Source: an uncultured Bacteroides sp.
Lineage (GTDB): Bacteria; Bacteroidota; Bacteroidia; Bacteroidales; Bacteroidaceae
Direction: 5' to 3'
DNA length: 64,000 bases
Assembly: GCA_949288585.1 (NCBI GenBank)
Contig: CASEKR010000011.1
Coordinates: forward strand, 1 to 64,000
The notes beneath the pieces were generated by a model that was not told the origin of the DNA, did no database searches, and worked only from the letters and a program-made list of their open reading frames with translations. The position numbers and the translations under genes are program-made. Shown in pieces: positions 36,225 through 44,411 of the stretch. Positions within the stretch are counted from its first letter, which is position 1. The number at the start of each line of letters is the position of its first letter.

Positions 36225-37207
36225 CGAAGAAAAATTTCACTGTTAAAAAACAAGTCTATCCCATCGTTATAGACTTCATCCATCTCAGTCTCCGAGAGTC
36301 GGCGTACAATGGTGGAACCATCACGCAGATCTACTAAATAGATAGCTAAATCTTCACTATGCCGTTCCAAGAAATCGTTCAACACATAAGGGCTGTGGGT
36401 AGTGATAAAGTATTGGTTGCCCACGTTCTCCATAATACAGTTTGTAATCTTGGAGATAAAGGGAGGATAAGCATGGGCTTCTATTTCTTCCAACAAAATC
36501 ACAGCATTCCGATTGCTACAGATGGCCGCCTTATAAAATATCAACCGCTGTAATGTATCAGATATGGAGAAGAAGGGAATAGAAAACACCGTATTCTCAT
36601 CTAACTTTTTTTGAAACTTGATTTCGCGTGAAAATGTATCAAACAACAATTGAAGACCATATTCTGCGGCGATATTGCCAATTTCTTTGGTCAACTCCGC
36701 GTTGTTCTGAATAACTTGCATGACATTTTCCCCGGCAACAGGAAGCAGGAAAGGCAAATCTATGTTGAAAAAGTTATCCAGTTTCCGAAAGATATATCTT
36801 CTAAATGGCAGGAACAAAGAGGAGGGCAGCTTCCGATTCACAATCTTTCCACCGGATAGCGTCAGCACTTCAGAGCTATCTCCATGAAGGCATGTCCAAT
36901 TAAGCTTCATGTCATCTGCATTGGCCAACGAAACGCTATAATCCCCGGCTAAGACCGTGATAGGCTGTGAGACATTTCCATTGAAAAATAGTTCATTGAC
37001 GATATGCTGATACCTAAGCATATCACTCAATTCACGCTTCTCCAACTGCAAGTAAGGAATTGAGAAAACAGATAAAGCCTCCAGTATATTGCTTTTGCCC
37101 ACATTAGGCCTTCCCAACAACAAGTTGTAGGTTTTACAATCGTCCAAGGAAACATCGCTCAACGACTTAAAATTCCCAATGCGTATCTGATCAATAATCC
37201 GGCTCAT
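36221..37207 (-). CDS. AAA family (RecF/OLD-like) ATPase
   Basis: A 328-aa ATPase. It opens MSRIIDQIRIGNFKSLSDVSL, followed by Walker A LLGRPNVGKSN at about residues 30-40. A middle helical region precedes Walker B AVILLEEIEAH (Glu-Glu rather than Asp-Glu) and the switch motif YFITTHSPYVLNDFL. The ATG at 37207 is chosen because a TATCTTTG promoter sits 20 bp upstream; the longer open frame would run into the metallopeptidase gene. With the overlapping TOPRIM-like gene it looks like a two-gene defence module. Confidence 0.78.
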   Translation of the reverse strand: MSRIIDQIRIGNFKSLSDVSLDDCKTYNLLLGRPNVGKSNILEALSVFSIPYLQLEKRELSDMLRYQHIVNELFFNGNVSQPITVLAGDYSVSLANADDMKLNWTCLHGDSSEVLTLSGGKIVNRKLPSSLFLPFRRYIFRKLDNFFNIDLPFLLPVAGENVMQVIQNNAELTKEIGNIAAEYGLQLLFDTFSREIKFQKKLDENTVFSIPFFSISDTLQRLIFYKAAICSNRNAVILLEEIEAHAYPPFISKITNCIMENVGNQYFITTHSPYVLNDFLERHSEDLAIYLVDLRDGSTIVRRLSETEMDEVYNDGIDLFFNSEIFLR

Positions 37208-37226
37208 ATTTATCCAATATCTATGG

Positions 37227-37234
37227 CAAAGATA
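37227..37234 (-). promoter_or_regulatory. -7 promoter element for the AAA/TOPRIM pair
   Basis: The minus strand reads TATCTTTG, matching TAnnTTTG, with a TTG about 17 bp further upstream in a T-rich stretch. It lies 20 bp from the ATG at 37207, giving a very short leader and an independent transcript. Confidence 0.65.
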
Positions 37235-37290
37235 CGAAAAAAAACAAAAATCAAGTCTTCTCCGATGTTTTTTCCCCATGAAACCGGCCT

Positions 37291-38406
37291 TCATCGGGCC
37301 AGCGCCTTTATCCACCCCTCCATCTCCTCCCACCGGGCTTCCAAGGCCGCCACGCGGGGTTCGCTGAAAGGCTCGGGGGTAAGGTCCTGCAAGGTTGCCA
37401 TGTCTTGGATATGGCGCACGGTGGAGCATACCAGCAAACGTTTGGCACGCTCGTCGCGCTCTTCAGCTTCATGCAGGAAGGTACTGGCATCGTCGCAAGG
37501 GTAAATCTGCTTGTAGAAGCGGTAGATGCAATCGCGCAACGCTGCACGGCGGATACCTCCTTCGCGAATCTCGGCAATTTTCTCTTCCTCGCTGCTGTTC
37601 GTAAAAATACTTTGCAGGCCTTGGTCGTAGGCGTAGATGTGGAGGGTAAGCTGCAAGTCGATGTTGCTGCGGAGCACCGCATCGCCTCCGAAACCTACTT
37701 TTTCCATGTATTGTACCAAAGCCCGCTGCCAGGCGAAATGGTCGCAGGCGAATTCTTCAAGCATCCATTCATATTCGGGTTGCAGGTAGCGCGAGAAGTC
37801 GTAAATATCTTTCTGATGTTGCCTCAGGGTAGCGCAGAGTTCTTCCAACATATACTCCTGAAGTTCCTTGGGCAGACCGTTGGGCACGAAGGTACGGAGG
37901 TATTCTTTCTGCCGGTCGGGCAAGTCGTCTACGGGAAGGTCCAAGAAATCTTTTACGCTATTCCGTGCATCTTCCATAAACTTCTGCCGCACGGAGGGAC
38001 AGTGATAGAAGACGGCGTGGGCTGCCTCGTGCAACAGGAAGAACAGCATCTGTACCTCTACCGACCGGCGGACAGGACGGACATGGCCACGCCGAACCAT
38101 CTGCACGAAAGAGGCCAGTTCCTTGTCAAGTCGATTCAGGGCTTCTTCGGCCAAGGCATAGGCATCGTTGTCTAAATAGAGATTGTAGAGTCGGAAGAGG
38201 GAGACACACTCGGTGTCGGCATCTTCCAACTGAATCACTAAGTTGTAAAGCGTCAGAAACGACTCCAACTTAGGATTGAAACGGATTTCACTACTCCGTA
38301 CATCGACTTGGGGTAAAACACTGCCCGGGCGGGAGTTCACCCGGCTCACTCGGATGTCATACTGCTGCTCCACCCGATCCAAAGCTTCTTTCAATAGGGT
38401 TTCCAT
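37291..38406 (-). CDS. HExxH zinc metallopeptidase-like protein, unknown role
   Basis: A 371-aa soluble protein with no signal peptide. The zinc motif HEAAH is at residues 126-130 (FFLLHEAAHAVFYH). A possible third ligand is in LEEFACDHFAW, about 90 residues later. The rest is mostly helical and charged. Family not recognised. It starts 12 bp after the stop of the preceding unknown gene (38419-39099), so they probably form one operon. Possible roles include a defence or regulatory protease; nothing in the sequence proves either. Confidence 0.65.
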   Translation of the reverse strand: METLLKEALDRVEQQYDIRVSRVNSRPGSVLPQVDVRSSEIRFNPKLESFLTLYNLVIQLEDADTECVSLFRLYNLYLDNDAYALAEEALNRLDKELASFVQMVRRGHVRPVRRSVEVQMLFFLLHEAAHAVFYHCPSVRQKFMEDARNSVKDFLDLPVDDLPDRQKEYLRTFVPNGLPKELQEYMLEELCATLRQHQKDIYDFSRYLQPEYEWMLEEFACDHFAWQRALVQYMEKVGFGGDAVLRSNIDLQLTLHIYAYDQGLQSIFTNSSEEEKIAEIREGGIRRAALRDCIYRFYKQIYPCDDASTFLHEAEERDERAKRLLVCSTVRHIQDMATLQDLTPEPFSEPRVAALEARWEEMEGWIKALAR

Positions 38407-38418
38407 GAATGTATTCCT

Positions 38419-39099
38419 TTAAGAATTTCTAGCCAGCCGGATGGCCTGTTGCAAGGTTAGCCCCCGCCGGTCAACACTCCTATATATATAATGTACACGT
38501 ACATTTCTTAATGCCTCCTCTTCGGAGACAAACGGAAGAAGTTCTAACGCACGGGCGATGGCGGAAGGTGCTCCTTGGAGTTCGAAACTCAACATCGCGC
38601 CAGCAATATGACTGCCGTCGAACCCGCGTAAATTGATTTCCCTATATTCCACATCATACAAGCCGGAAAGCAGTTGCAAGCCGACGGCCTCTTCCAAAGG
38701 AATATCGATGACAATCTTCGCCTTGCCCTGTCCGTTGGTAGATCGATAGAAAGTCACGTCTATATGGCCTTTGACTTTCGCGGCCAAGGCATGACGGACG
38801 GCTTGCTGCATCTCGGTCTTCCTCAGGTCGCGCAGCATCTGACTGCAACGGCGGTAGAACGTGATGTAAGAAACCCCGCCGGTCATCTTGCCCCAATGCT
38901 CTTCCAGCGCATCGTAAAAAGCATTCTTGCCGACAGTACCGGGGTTTACCCGCTCTATGTCTTCGGCCAGCAACATGGGTTTGACGACCTTTTGCATGAC
39001 TTCGTCCAAGCTGCCGCAACTCTCCAACAAAGCAATATATGCCTGCCGCCGATCCTCATCGGGGACATACCACTGCAGATTATGGGGGATTTTCGTCAT
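38419..39099 (-). CDS. Hypothetical protein (226 aa), partner of the metallopeptidase
   Basis: I do not recognise it. It is soluble, with mixed charge. The N-terminal half is helical (IPHNLQWYVPDEDRRQAYIALLESC). A central region VTFYRSTNGQGKAKIVIDIP looks like paired beta strands, and a helix-rich C-terminus follows. It lies upstream of the HExxH gene with a 12-bp gap. No TAnnTTTG element was found directly upstream, although a plus-strand candidate promoter lies in the same intergenic space. Confidence 0.5.
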   Translation of the reverse strand: MTKIPHNLQWYVPDEDRRQAYIALLESCGSLDEVMQKVVKPMLLAEDIERVNPGTVGKNAFYDALEEHWGKMTGGVSYITFYRRCSQMLRDLRKTEMQQAVRHALAAKVKGHIDVTFYRSTNGQGKAKIVIDIPLEEAVGLQLLSGLYDVEYREINLRGFDGSHIAGAMLSFELQGAPSAIARALELLPFVSEEEALRNVRVHYIYRSVDRRGLTLQQAIRLARNS

Positions 39100-39157
39100 G
39101 ACGATGAAAGATTCTGAAATAGAATGAAAGCAAAATCCGGGGCTTACCGGCTAAATA

Positions 39158-39165
39158 TAATTTTG
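39158..39165 (+). promoter_or_regulatory. Candidate -7 promoter element before the DUF4248 gene
   Basis: TAATTTTG fits TAnnTTTG. It lies about 138 bp before the DUF4248 start. The gap between also holds the CTCAACATGACAGA-type repeat at 39236-39262. Confidence 0.4.
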
Positions 39166-39302
39166 CCAAGGCCTATTTACAGGCTCATTTGCTCTGTCAT
39201 TCTGCGTGATAAGGGTATTCAGGAGATGTTTCGACTTCGCTCCGCTCCGCTCAACATGACAGAGAAAGAGATTTTAAAACAAACTCTAAAACATGTATGC
39301 TT

Positions 39303-39530
39303 ATGAACGAAACAACTTTCCGCATCCGCCCTTACTCCAAAAGAGAGTTGGCGAGACTTTATTTTCCGGAAACGGTCCACGCCGATTCCGCCGTGGCCAA
39401 CCTTCGCAACCAGATCCGGAGGATTCCCGATCTCGTCCGGGAACTGGCCGAAGCCAATTATCGGACACACGACAAGGTGTTCACGCCTAAACAAGTCGGC
39501 ATCCTTGTGCGCTACCTTGGCGAGCCTTGA
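39303..39530 (+). CDS. DUF4248-type small protein
   Basis: A 75-residue protein beginning MNETTFRIRPYSKRELARLYFPE, with a helical core. It resembles DUF4248 proteins that sit next to HU-like and amidase genes in Bacteroides. Its function is unknown; small basic helical proteins of this type may bind DNA. It is the first gene of a plus-strand cassette with the HU-like gene, the smalltalk gene and the amidase. Confidence 0.7.
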   Translation: MNETTFRIRPYSKRELARLYFPETVHADSAVANLRNQIRRIPDLVRELAEANYRTHDKVFTPKQVGILVRYLGEP

Positions 39531-39543
39531 ACGGGACAGAAAG

Positions 39544-39660
39544 CCGTCTACTATCCACTGGGCAAGCCGTCAGTCTGGCAGTTGCCGAACCGTCAGTTAA
39601 TGGGTTGGCCAACCATCAGTTAACCACTTGGAAATCCCTTGACAGACGGCTGACGGCTGC
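39544..39660. repeat. 22- to 23-bp-period tandem array 4 (between the DUF4248 and HU genes)
   Basis: CCGTC (or CCATC/CCTTG) starts at 39545, 39568, 39591, 39613 and about 39636 (spacings 23, 23, 22, 23). It includes the dyad GGTTGGCCAACC and an outer GTTAA...TTAAC pairing. It is less regular than the other arrays. The rest of the 279-bp gap holds the HU promoter. Confidence 0.7.
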
Positions 39661-39742
39661 CCCGGTAGAAGGCTCCTGAAGGTATAAACGAACCGAACAC
39701 AACGAAACCGAAAGCTTCGGAAAACCCGAAGGAAGGGCATCG

Positions 39743-39750
39743 TACTTTTG
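39743..39750 (+). promoter_or_regulatory. -7 promoter element before the HU-like gene
   Basis: TACTTTTG fits TAnnTTTG, 59 bp upstream of the ATG at 39810. Confidence 0.55.
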
Positions 39751-39809
39751 CAGTGTCAAAGGCCTTGACAAAGTAACCGATTTATTCACATCTAAAAAAA
39801 CTTTTACAG

Positions 39810-40298
39810 ATGGCACAACCATTTTATCCGCGCAAGATTGAATTGCAAGTAGGTCCGCGCAAAGGCGAAACAGTGTATTGCCTGCAACCTCATTACTATG
39901 GAACGATTTCGACCAAGCAAGTGGCCGAACAGATTGCTCAGGAGTCAGCATTGACATCGGCAGACGTACTGGCTGGCATCGACCGCTTGGCCTACTTCTG
40001 TCAGCGCAACATGGCCTTGGGGTATAAAGTCAAGCTGGACGGCCTAGGGACGTTCTACAACGAACTGCTCACCACCGGCTCGGTCAACACGGAAGCCGAA
40101 GTAACAGCCAAGTTGATTAAATCCGTCCGCCCGGCTTTCAATGCCGAATACACAATTGTCAACCGAAGTTTCCGCTACGCGCTGTTGCCCGAAAAGACGG
40201 AGTTCGTAAGAATCTCCTTCAAGGAAGCGGAAGGGACTGGTACCGGAGGGGACGATTCTTCCACAGAAGAAGATGACGGTTCGGGCACCTTTGGATAA
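39810..40298 (+). CDS. HU-like DNA-binding protein (HU-HIG type)
   Basis: A 162-aa protein of the HU superfamily type common in Bacteroidales. QPFYPRKIELQVGPRKGETVYCLQP forms an N-terminal extension; the HU core has KQVAEQIAQESALTSADVLAGIDRLA and GYKVKLDGLGTFYNEL. It ends in an acidic Gly/Asp/Glu/Ser-rich tail (residues ~143-162), which is probably disordered. It lies in the cassette that often accompanies capsule loci. Confidence 0.85.
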   Translation: MAQPFYPRKIELQVGPRKGETVYCLQPHYYGTISTKQVAEQIAQESALTSADVLAGIDRLAYFCQRNMALGYKVKLDGLGTFYNELLTTGSVNTEAEVTAKLIKSVRPAFNAEYTIVNRSFRYALLPEKTEFVRISFKEAEGTGTGGDDSSTEEDDGSGTFG

Positions 40299-40309
40299 CT
40301 AATAACGCT

Positions 40310-40420
40310 TCGCATTCATGAAGAATGAAGAATCGCGCTTCGCGCAAAATGAAGAATATCGTTCCCGGCACCACGCGCCAATTCTTCATTCTTTATCCTA
40401 AATTTTTAATTCACCATTAA
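40310..40420. repeat. Dispersed repeat family C (GAAGAAT heptamers with inverted arms), copy 1
   Basis: ATGAAGAATGAAGAAT, then a small CGCGCTTCGCGCG hairpin, then the opposing arm AATTCTTCATTCTTTATCC. A second copy lies at 41730-41850. The heptamer design echoes the TGACAAT tracts in carA. Confidence 0.7.
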
Positions 40421-40430
40421 AACCAACATT

Positions 40431-40541
40431 ATGGAAAAACAAAATTCAAAATTCAATTGGATGAAAGTCCTGCAAGCCGTAGTACAAGCCATTGTAGCCG
40501 CCCTGACGGCCTTGGGCGTATCTTCGTGCCTTGGTAAATAA
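40431..40541 (+). CDS. 'Smalltalk'-type micro-protein (36 aa)
   Basis: MEKQNSKFNWMKVLQAVVQA is followed by a hydrophobic Ala/Val-rich stretch and VSSCLGK, then stop. The single likely membrane helix ending in a Cys, the size, and the place between an HU-like gene and an amidase gene match the Bacteroides 'smalltalk protein' family. Function unknown. It is too short for most gene callers but lies 19 bp before the amidase start. Confidence 0.75.
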   Translation: MEKQNSKFNWMKVLQAVVQAIVAALTALGVSSCLGK

Positions 40542-40560
40542 CTGCTAAAGAACAAAAGCC

Positions 40561-41067
40561 ATGGTACAAGAAACGTTTCCTCTAATGGTCGGCGGAGAAG
40601 AAGTGCCCCATGAGCGCACCCTGCTGACCCGGGTGGAAAACGGGTTGATGATGAATGGAGCGGACTCGGTCCGCTTCATCGTCATCCACTGTTCGGCCAC
40701 CCGTTGTGACCACGATTATACGGCGGAACAACTGCTTCGCGACCATAAAACGCGTGGTTTCCGCACGGTAGGTTATCATTTCTATATCCGACGAAGCGGC
40801 GTCGTGACGCAACACCGCAGGTTGTTAGAAGTCGGAGCACACGCACGGGGCATCAACCGTTGCAGCATCGGCATCTGCTACGAAGGAGGATTGGACGAAG
40901 AAGGACATCCGAAAGACACCCGCACTCCCGCGCAGAAAAACGCCTTGGCTGAATTGGTGTGGAAACTCCGCAAGGTATTTCCTGACGCAATGGTCATAGG
41001 CCACCGCGACTTGCCCGGAGTAAAGAAAGCCTGTCCTTGCTTTGAGGCTGGCATGGAATATGGTTGA
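40561..41067 (+). CDS. N-acetylmuramoyl-L-alanine amidase (Amidase_2 type)
   Basis: A 168-aa zinc amidase cleaving the peptidoglycan lactyl-peptide bond. The core has FIVIHCSATRCDHDYTAEQL with the first Zn His, GYHFYIRRSGVV, SIGICYEGGLD and a C-terminal IGHRDLPGVKKACPCFE with the other ligands. No signal peptide is seen, as in the phage-like cassette copies. Its 3' end overlaps the convergent CpsB-type gene by 74 bp. Confidence 0.9.
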   Translation: MVQETFPLMVGGEEVPHERTLLTRVENGLMMNGADSVRFIVIHCSATRCDHDYTAEQLLRDHKTRGFRTVGYHFYIRRSGVVTQHRRLLEVGAHARGINRCSIGICYEGGLDEEGHPKDTRTPAQKNALAELVWKLRKVFPDAMVIGHRDLPGVKKACPCFEAGMEYG

Positions 41068-41716
41068 GCCGGTACAAAGCGGCCAACCTATGCAAGTCTG
41101 TGCCCACACAATCGTAATACTCTTTCTCCAACAAACGGGCGGCCGTCCGGCGGACGGCCGTACCGTAGTATCCGCAAAGGGAGCCTACATTCAACTGGAA
41201 CTTCACGCCCATGGTCTTCAACCGCTCGTAATCCTTCTCCTTCATATACGCATACCGCTCCGGATGAGCCAACAGCGGATAGTACCCCGCCGCCTGTATC
41301 TGCTCCAACAAGGCATGGAAATCCAAAGGAGGGCTGAAATAAGACGTCTCTACCAACAAATGGTCGCCTTGAGGACCGATGGGAAGCACGTCGTTCCGCG
41401 ACAACCGCTCCTTGAATAACCGGTCCAACATGTGTTCAGCCGCCAAATGCAAGCGGACACTCCCGGCATAAGCGGCTTGCAGTTCGGAGAAACGTTCCTG
41501 CAAGTGGGAAGCCGGGTTGGGCATATCTTCCATAACGTGCGGCGTAAGCCATGCCTCCCTCACTCCCAACCGCTCGTATTCGGCCAGTATCTGCAAAGTT
41601 TCTTCCAGCGTCTGCACCCCATCGTCCACACCCGGAAGAAGATGGCAGTGCCAATCGGTAAAGCCACGGAAGAATCCGATTTTTTCCAAGGAGTTTCTTT
41701 TGCGGAAGAACCACAT
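40994..41716 (-). CDS. CpsB/CapC-type PHP-family tyrosine phosphatase
   Basis: A 240-aa metal-dependent phosphatase that dephosphorylates the Wzc kinase. GFTDWHCHLLPGVDDGV has the first metal site, LTPHVMEDMPNP and LLAHPERYAYM follow, and YYDCVGTDLHRL is near the end. The ATG at 41716 (MWFFRKRNSLEK) is chosen over an in-frame extension through the upstream repeat. The last ~25 residues run antisense to the amidase gene and look unlike a normal CpsB end, so the original 3' end may have been replaced by recombination. Confidence 0.85.
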   Translation of the reverse strand: MWFFRKRNSLEKIGFFRGFTDWHCHLLPGVDDGVQTLEETLQILAEYERLGVREAWLTPHVMEDMPNPASHLQERFSELQAAYAGSVRLHLAAEHMLDRLFKERLSRNDVLPIGPQGDHLLVETSYFSPPLDFHALLEQIQAAGYYPLLAHPERYAYMKEKDYERLKTMGVKFQLNVGSLCGYYGTAVRRTAARLLEKEYYDCVGTDLHRLAALYRLNHIPCQPQSKDRLSLLRASRGGL

Positions 41717-41729
41717 GAATATTAAATGA

Positions 41730-41850
41730 AGAACTAAAAATGAAGAATGAAGAATGAAGAGCCCAAAAGGAAGAACGAAAAACAAAGAAAAAAGAAATGC
41801 AACAGTCCCCCGTTGCCCTGCAAATTCTTCATTCTTAATTCTTAATTTCC
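41730..41850. repeat. Dispersed repeat family C, copy 2 (between the cpsB-type gene and wzc)
   Basis: ATGAAGAATGAAGAATGAAG at one end and AATTCTTCATTCTTAATTC at the other are inverted arms around about 75 bp. The right arm runs into the wzc stop codon at 41842. Confidence 0.7.
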
Positions 41851-44226
41851 GTAGTAGCTCGTGCTCCCGTACCCGTACCGATAGCCATATTTGTATCCAT
41901 AGCGTTTGCCACTACCTTCCGTGCCGTTCAGCACAAGAGCCATGTTTTTGAAACGCTTCTCGTCGTAATACTTTTGAAGCTCAGGCAACATATCCCGTTC
42001 AAGCAGGCCGGCACGTATCACAAACAACGTGCGGTCGGCCATTCGTTCAATGATTTGCGTGTCGGCCACCAAGTCAACAGGCGGGCAGTCTATAAAGATG
42101 TAATCATACTTGGAACGCAATTGTCCAATCAGTTCCTTGAAACGCGGTTCTGCCAGGAGTTCGGTCGGATTGGGCGGAATGGTACCGACAGGAAGGACAT
42201 ACAGACCCAAATAGACGAGATGCTCCCGGATGAGTTGGTTCCAATCGTTTTCACGTCGCCCTAAGTAATCGCTCAATCCCTTGGAAGGTTTGCCTACGTA
42301 AGCCGAAGCCGAACCATGGCGCAAGTCTCCGTCAATCACCAATACCCGCTTCCCTTTCAAAGCCAAGACAGCCGCCGTATTCATTGTCAAGAAAGTCTTT
42401 CCACTGCCCGGGTTGAACGAAGTGAAGAGGATGACATCAGCCTGGCCACCTTCGTTGGATTCGAGCATAAACTCCAGGTTGGTGCGCAACACCCGAAAGG
42501 CTTCGTTGACAACGTCCCGATTGCCTTGCTGGATAACCATCTTGACATCGTCCACATTTTTCCCCTTCTTTCTGCTTCCTGGCAGCAAAGGAACTTCGCC
42601 TACAAAAGGCAAAGAAAGATTCTCCAAATCTTTGCGACCACGTATTTTCGTATTGAAATTCTCACGGATAAAGATAATGACTACCGGAATAAGGACACCC
42701 AAGGCGAAAGCCACCAACAAAATGTTCTTCTTCACCGGAGCCGTGGGCAGGGAGCTGCCGGTAGGCGGCGTGATGACCCGCGTGTTGTAAGCCGTGAATG
42801 CTTGGGACAATTCGTTCTCCTCACGCTTCTGCAAGAGGAAGAGATAAAGAGACTCTTTCACCTTCTGCTGACGCTCGACGGACAAGAGGTATTTACCTTG
42901 CGTGGGATTGGCGGCAATCCGCTCCGTAGTCTGGCGTTCGCTCTGCTGCAAGGAGTGCAATTGCGTGTTGAGCGTAGCGATGTGATTATCAATGGAAGTC
43001 ACGATGGCCAGGCGCATATTCTCCAACGAACGATCCATATCCACGACCAAGGGATTCTTCTCACTGCTGTTGGCCACCAAATCGTTGCGGCGCAACTGGG
43101 CCGTGTTATAATTGGCAATCTGTTGCTCAATGCCAGGACTCTCGATGCCCGAGTTGGCCGGGAGCAACTGGTTCTTGCTGGCAGCGTTCGTCAGGTAATT
43201 TCGGATATACCGCGCCATGGATAGCTGCGTGTTCAAAGCCAGGATCTGCGCATTCGTCTCGCTGCTCTGCGCCATATACATACTGGCAGCCGCCTGCACG
43301 TCGGGAAGAAGGTGCTCGCTTTTGTAGGAAGAAATGTTTTCGTCCACATGGCCCAACTCTTGTTCAATCACAGCCAGACGGTCGCTGATGAAGACCGAGG
43401 TGCTGACTGCTATCTGGTTCTTGTCCTTGATCCAATTCTCGTTATACACCGCAATCAGGGTATTCAACACATCTTCCGCCCGCTGGATGCACACATCGGT
43501 AAAGGAAAGGTTGACAACAGTAGACTTCTCATCGTTCAAGACGACAGAAAGGTTGGAGGCATAAGCACCTGTCGTGGCCTGATAGCCCGTGCGGGAGACA
43601 AAAACCGGCCCATCATAGACGGTTGTATCGCGAACAGATTTCACGATGAGATTGCCGGCCGGCGTATCCACCGTGTCATTGAGCGTCGCCAGCACTTCGT
43701 CCTCCCGTTCTTCACCATTGCGGACAAAATCGGCCAAGCGAACCTGCCCGTCCGGCGCAGGATAGATGGTGAAAGCTGTGCTTTCGTTGTCCTGCAAAGA
43801 TTGGAAGAAGACCTCGTAAGGACAAGACTGCCCGTAAAGCACGCGTTTATAGAAAGCACCATCGGCATAGTAGTTGATATCCAAATGCAGGCGTTTCACC
43901 ACATCGAGCATCACAGAGGGCGATTGCAAAGACTGCATCTCATTGTTCACATTGGTACTGGTCTGAAACAGGTCGAAATCGCCCATCACACCGGCAGCAT
44001 CGCTCATGGAACTGCCTTTGGAATCTTCTTTTATCAATAACGATGCCGAACGGGTATATACCGGCGGAGTAGTTAACAAATACAACAAGGCTATGCCAAG
44101 GGTCACGGCCAATGAAATTACAAACCAATACCATTTTCCAAGGCACAAGTAAAACAGGTCTTGGAGGCGCATGAAGTCATCCGCTTGCTTGGCAGGCTTT
44201 GTCGCGGGGATGTTTGGGGGTATCAT
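41842..44226 (-). CDS. Wzc-type tyrosine autokinase and polysaccharide co-polymerase
   Basis: A 794-aa inner-membrane protein controlling capsule chain length and export. It has an N-terminal helix (YWFVISLAVTLGIALLYLL), a large periplasmic domain (about 55-500) and a second helix (NILLVAFALGVLIPVVIIF). The cytoplasmic BY-kinase has Walker A FNPGSGKTFLTMN, A' VLVIDGDLRHGSA and Walker B FIDCPPVDL. A C-terminal tyrosine cluster (RYGYKYGYRYGYG...SYYGN) is the autophosphorylation site. It works with the Wza gene at 44412 and the phosphatase at 40994. Confidence 0.95.
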   Translation of the reverse strand: MIPPNIPATKPAKQADDFMRLQDLFYLCLGKWYWFVISLAVTLGIALLYLLTTPPVYTRSASLLIKEDSKGSSMSDAAGVMGDFDLFQTSTNVNNEMQSLQSPSVMLDVVKRLHLDINYYADGAFYKRVLYGQSCPYEVFFQSLQDNESTAFTIYPAPDGQVRLADFVRNGEEREDEVLATLNDTVDTPAGNLIVKSVRDTTVYDGPVFVSRTGYQATTGAYASNLSVVLNDEKSTVVNLSFTDVCIQRAEDVLNTLIAVYNENWIKDKNQIAVSTSVFISDRLAVIEQELGHVDENISSYKSEHLLPDVQAAASMYMAQSSETNAQILALNTQLSMARYIRNYLTNAASKNQLLPANSGIESPGIEQQIANYNTAQLRRNDLVANSSEKNPLVVDMDRSLENMRLAIVTSIDNHIATLNTQLHSLQQSERQTTERIAANPTQGKYLLSVERQQKVKESLYLFLLQKREENELSQAFTAYNTRVITPPTGSSLPTAPVKKNILLVAFALGVLIPVVIIFIRENFNTKIRGRKDLENLSLPFVGEVPLLPGSRKKGKNVDDVKMVIQQGNRDVVNEAFRVLRTNLEFMLESNEGGQADVILFTSFNPGSGKTFLTMNTAAVLALKGKRVLVIDGDLRHGSASAYVGKPSKGLSDYLGRRENDWNQLIREHLVYLGLYVLPVGTIPPNPTELLAEPRFKELIGQLRSKYDYIFIDCPPVDLVADTQIIERMADRTLFVIRAGLLERDMLPELQKYYDEKRFKNMALVLNGTEGSGKRYGYKYGYRYGYGSTSYYGN

Positions 44227-44232
44227 TGAATA

Positions 44233-44411
44233 ATAATTTATATGCGCGCTTTGCGCGCAGTAGTTAAAGGAGTTAGAAGAAGTTATCGTCCGCCAAGGCA
44301 GACTTAGAAGTTAAAGCCAATAGTTGGTCCGATTGGCTTTAACTTCCAACGGAGTGAAGCGAAGTGATTACTTCTTTAACTCCTATAACTTCTCCGGCGG
44401 GCAAAGCCCGC
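44233..44411. repeat. Dispersed hairpin repeat family B, copy 1 (wza-wzc gap)
   Basis: Starts ATAATTTATATGCGCGC, then TTTGCGCGCAGTAGTTAAAG, and has long opposing arms (AGTTAGAAGAAGTTAT versus ACTTCTTTAACTCC). It ends in GCGGGCAAAGCCCGC next to the wza stop codon. Copies 2 and 3 are at 45266 and 56625, all in the same orientation and all intercistronic. Confidence 0.85.

Noticed and set aside
39303-41067. Prophage remnant, because of HU-like and amidase genes
   Set aside because: No capsid, terminase, portal or holin genes; the four-gene set is a known Bacteroides cassette.
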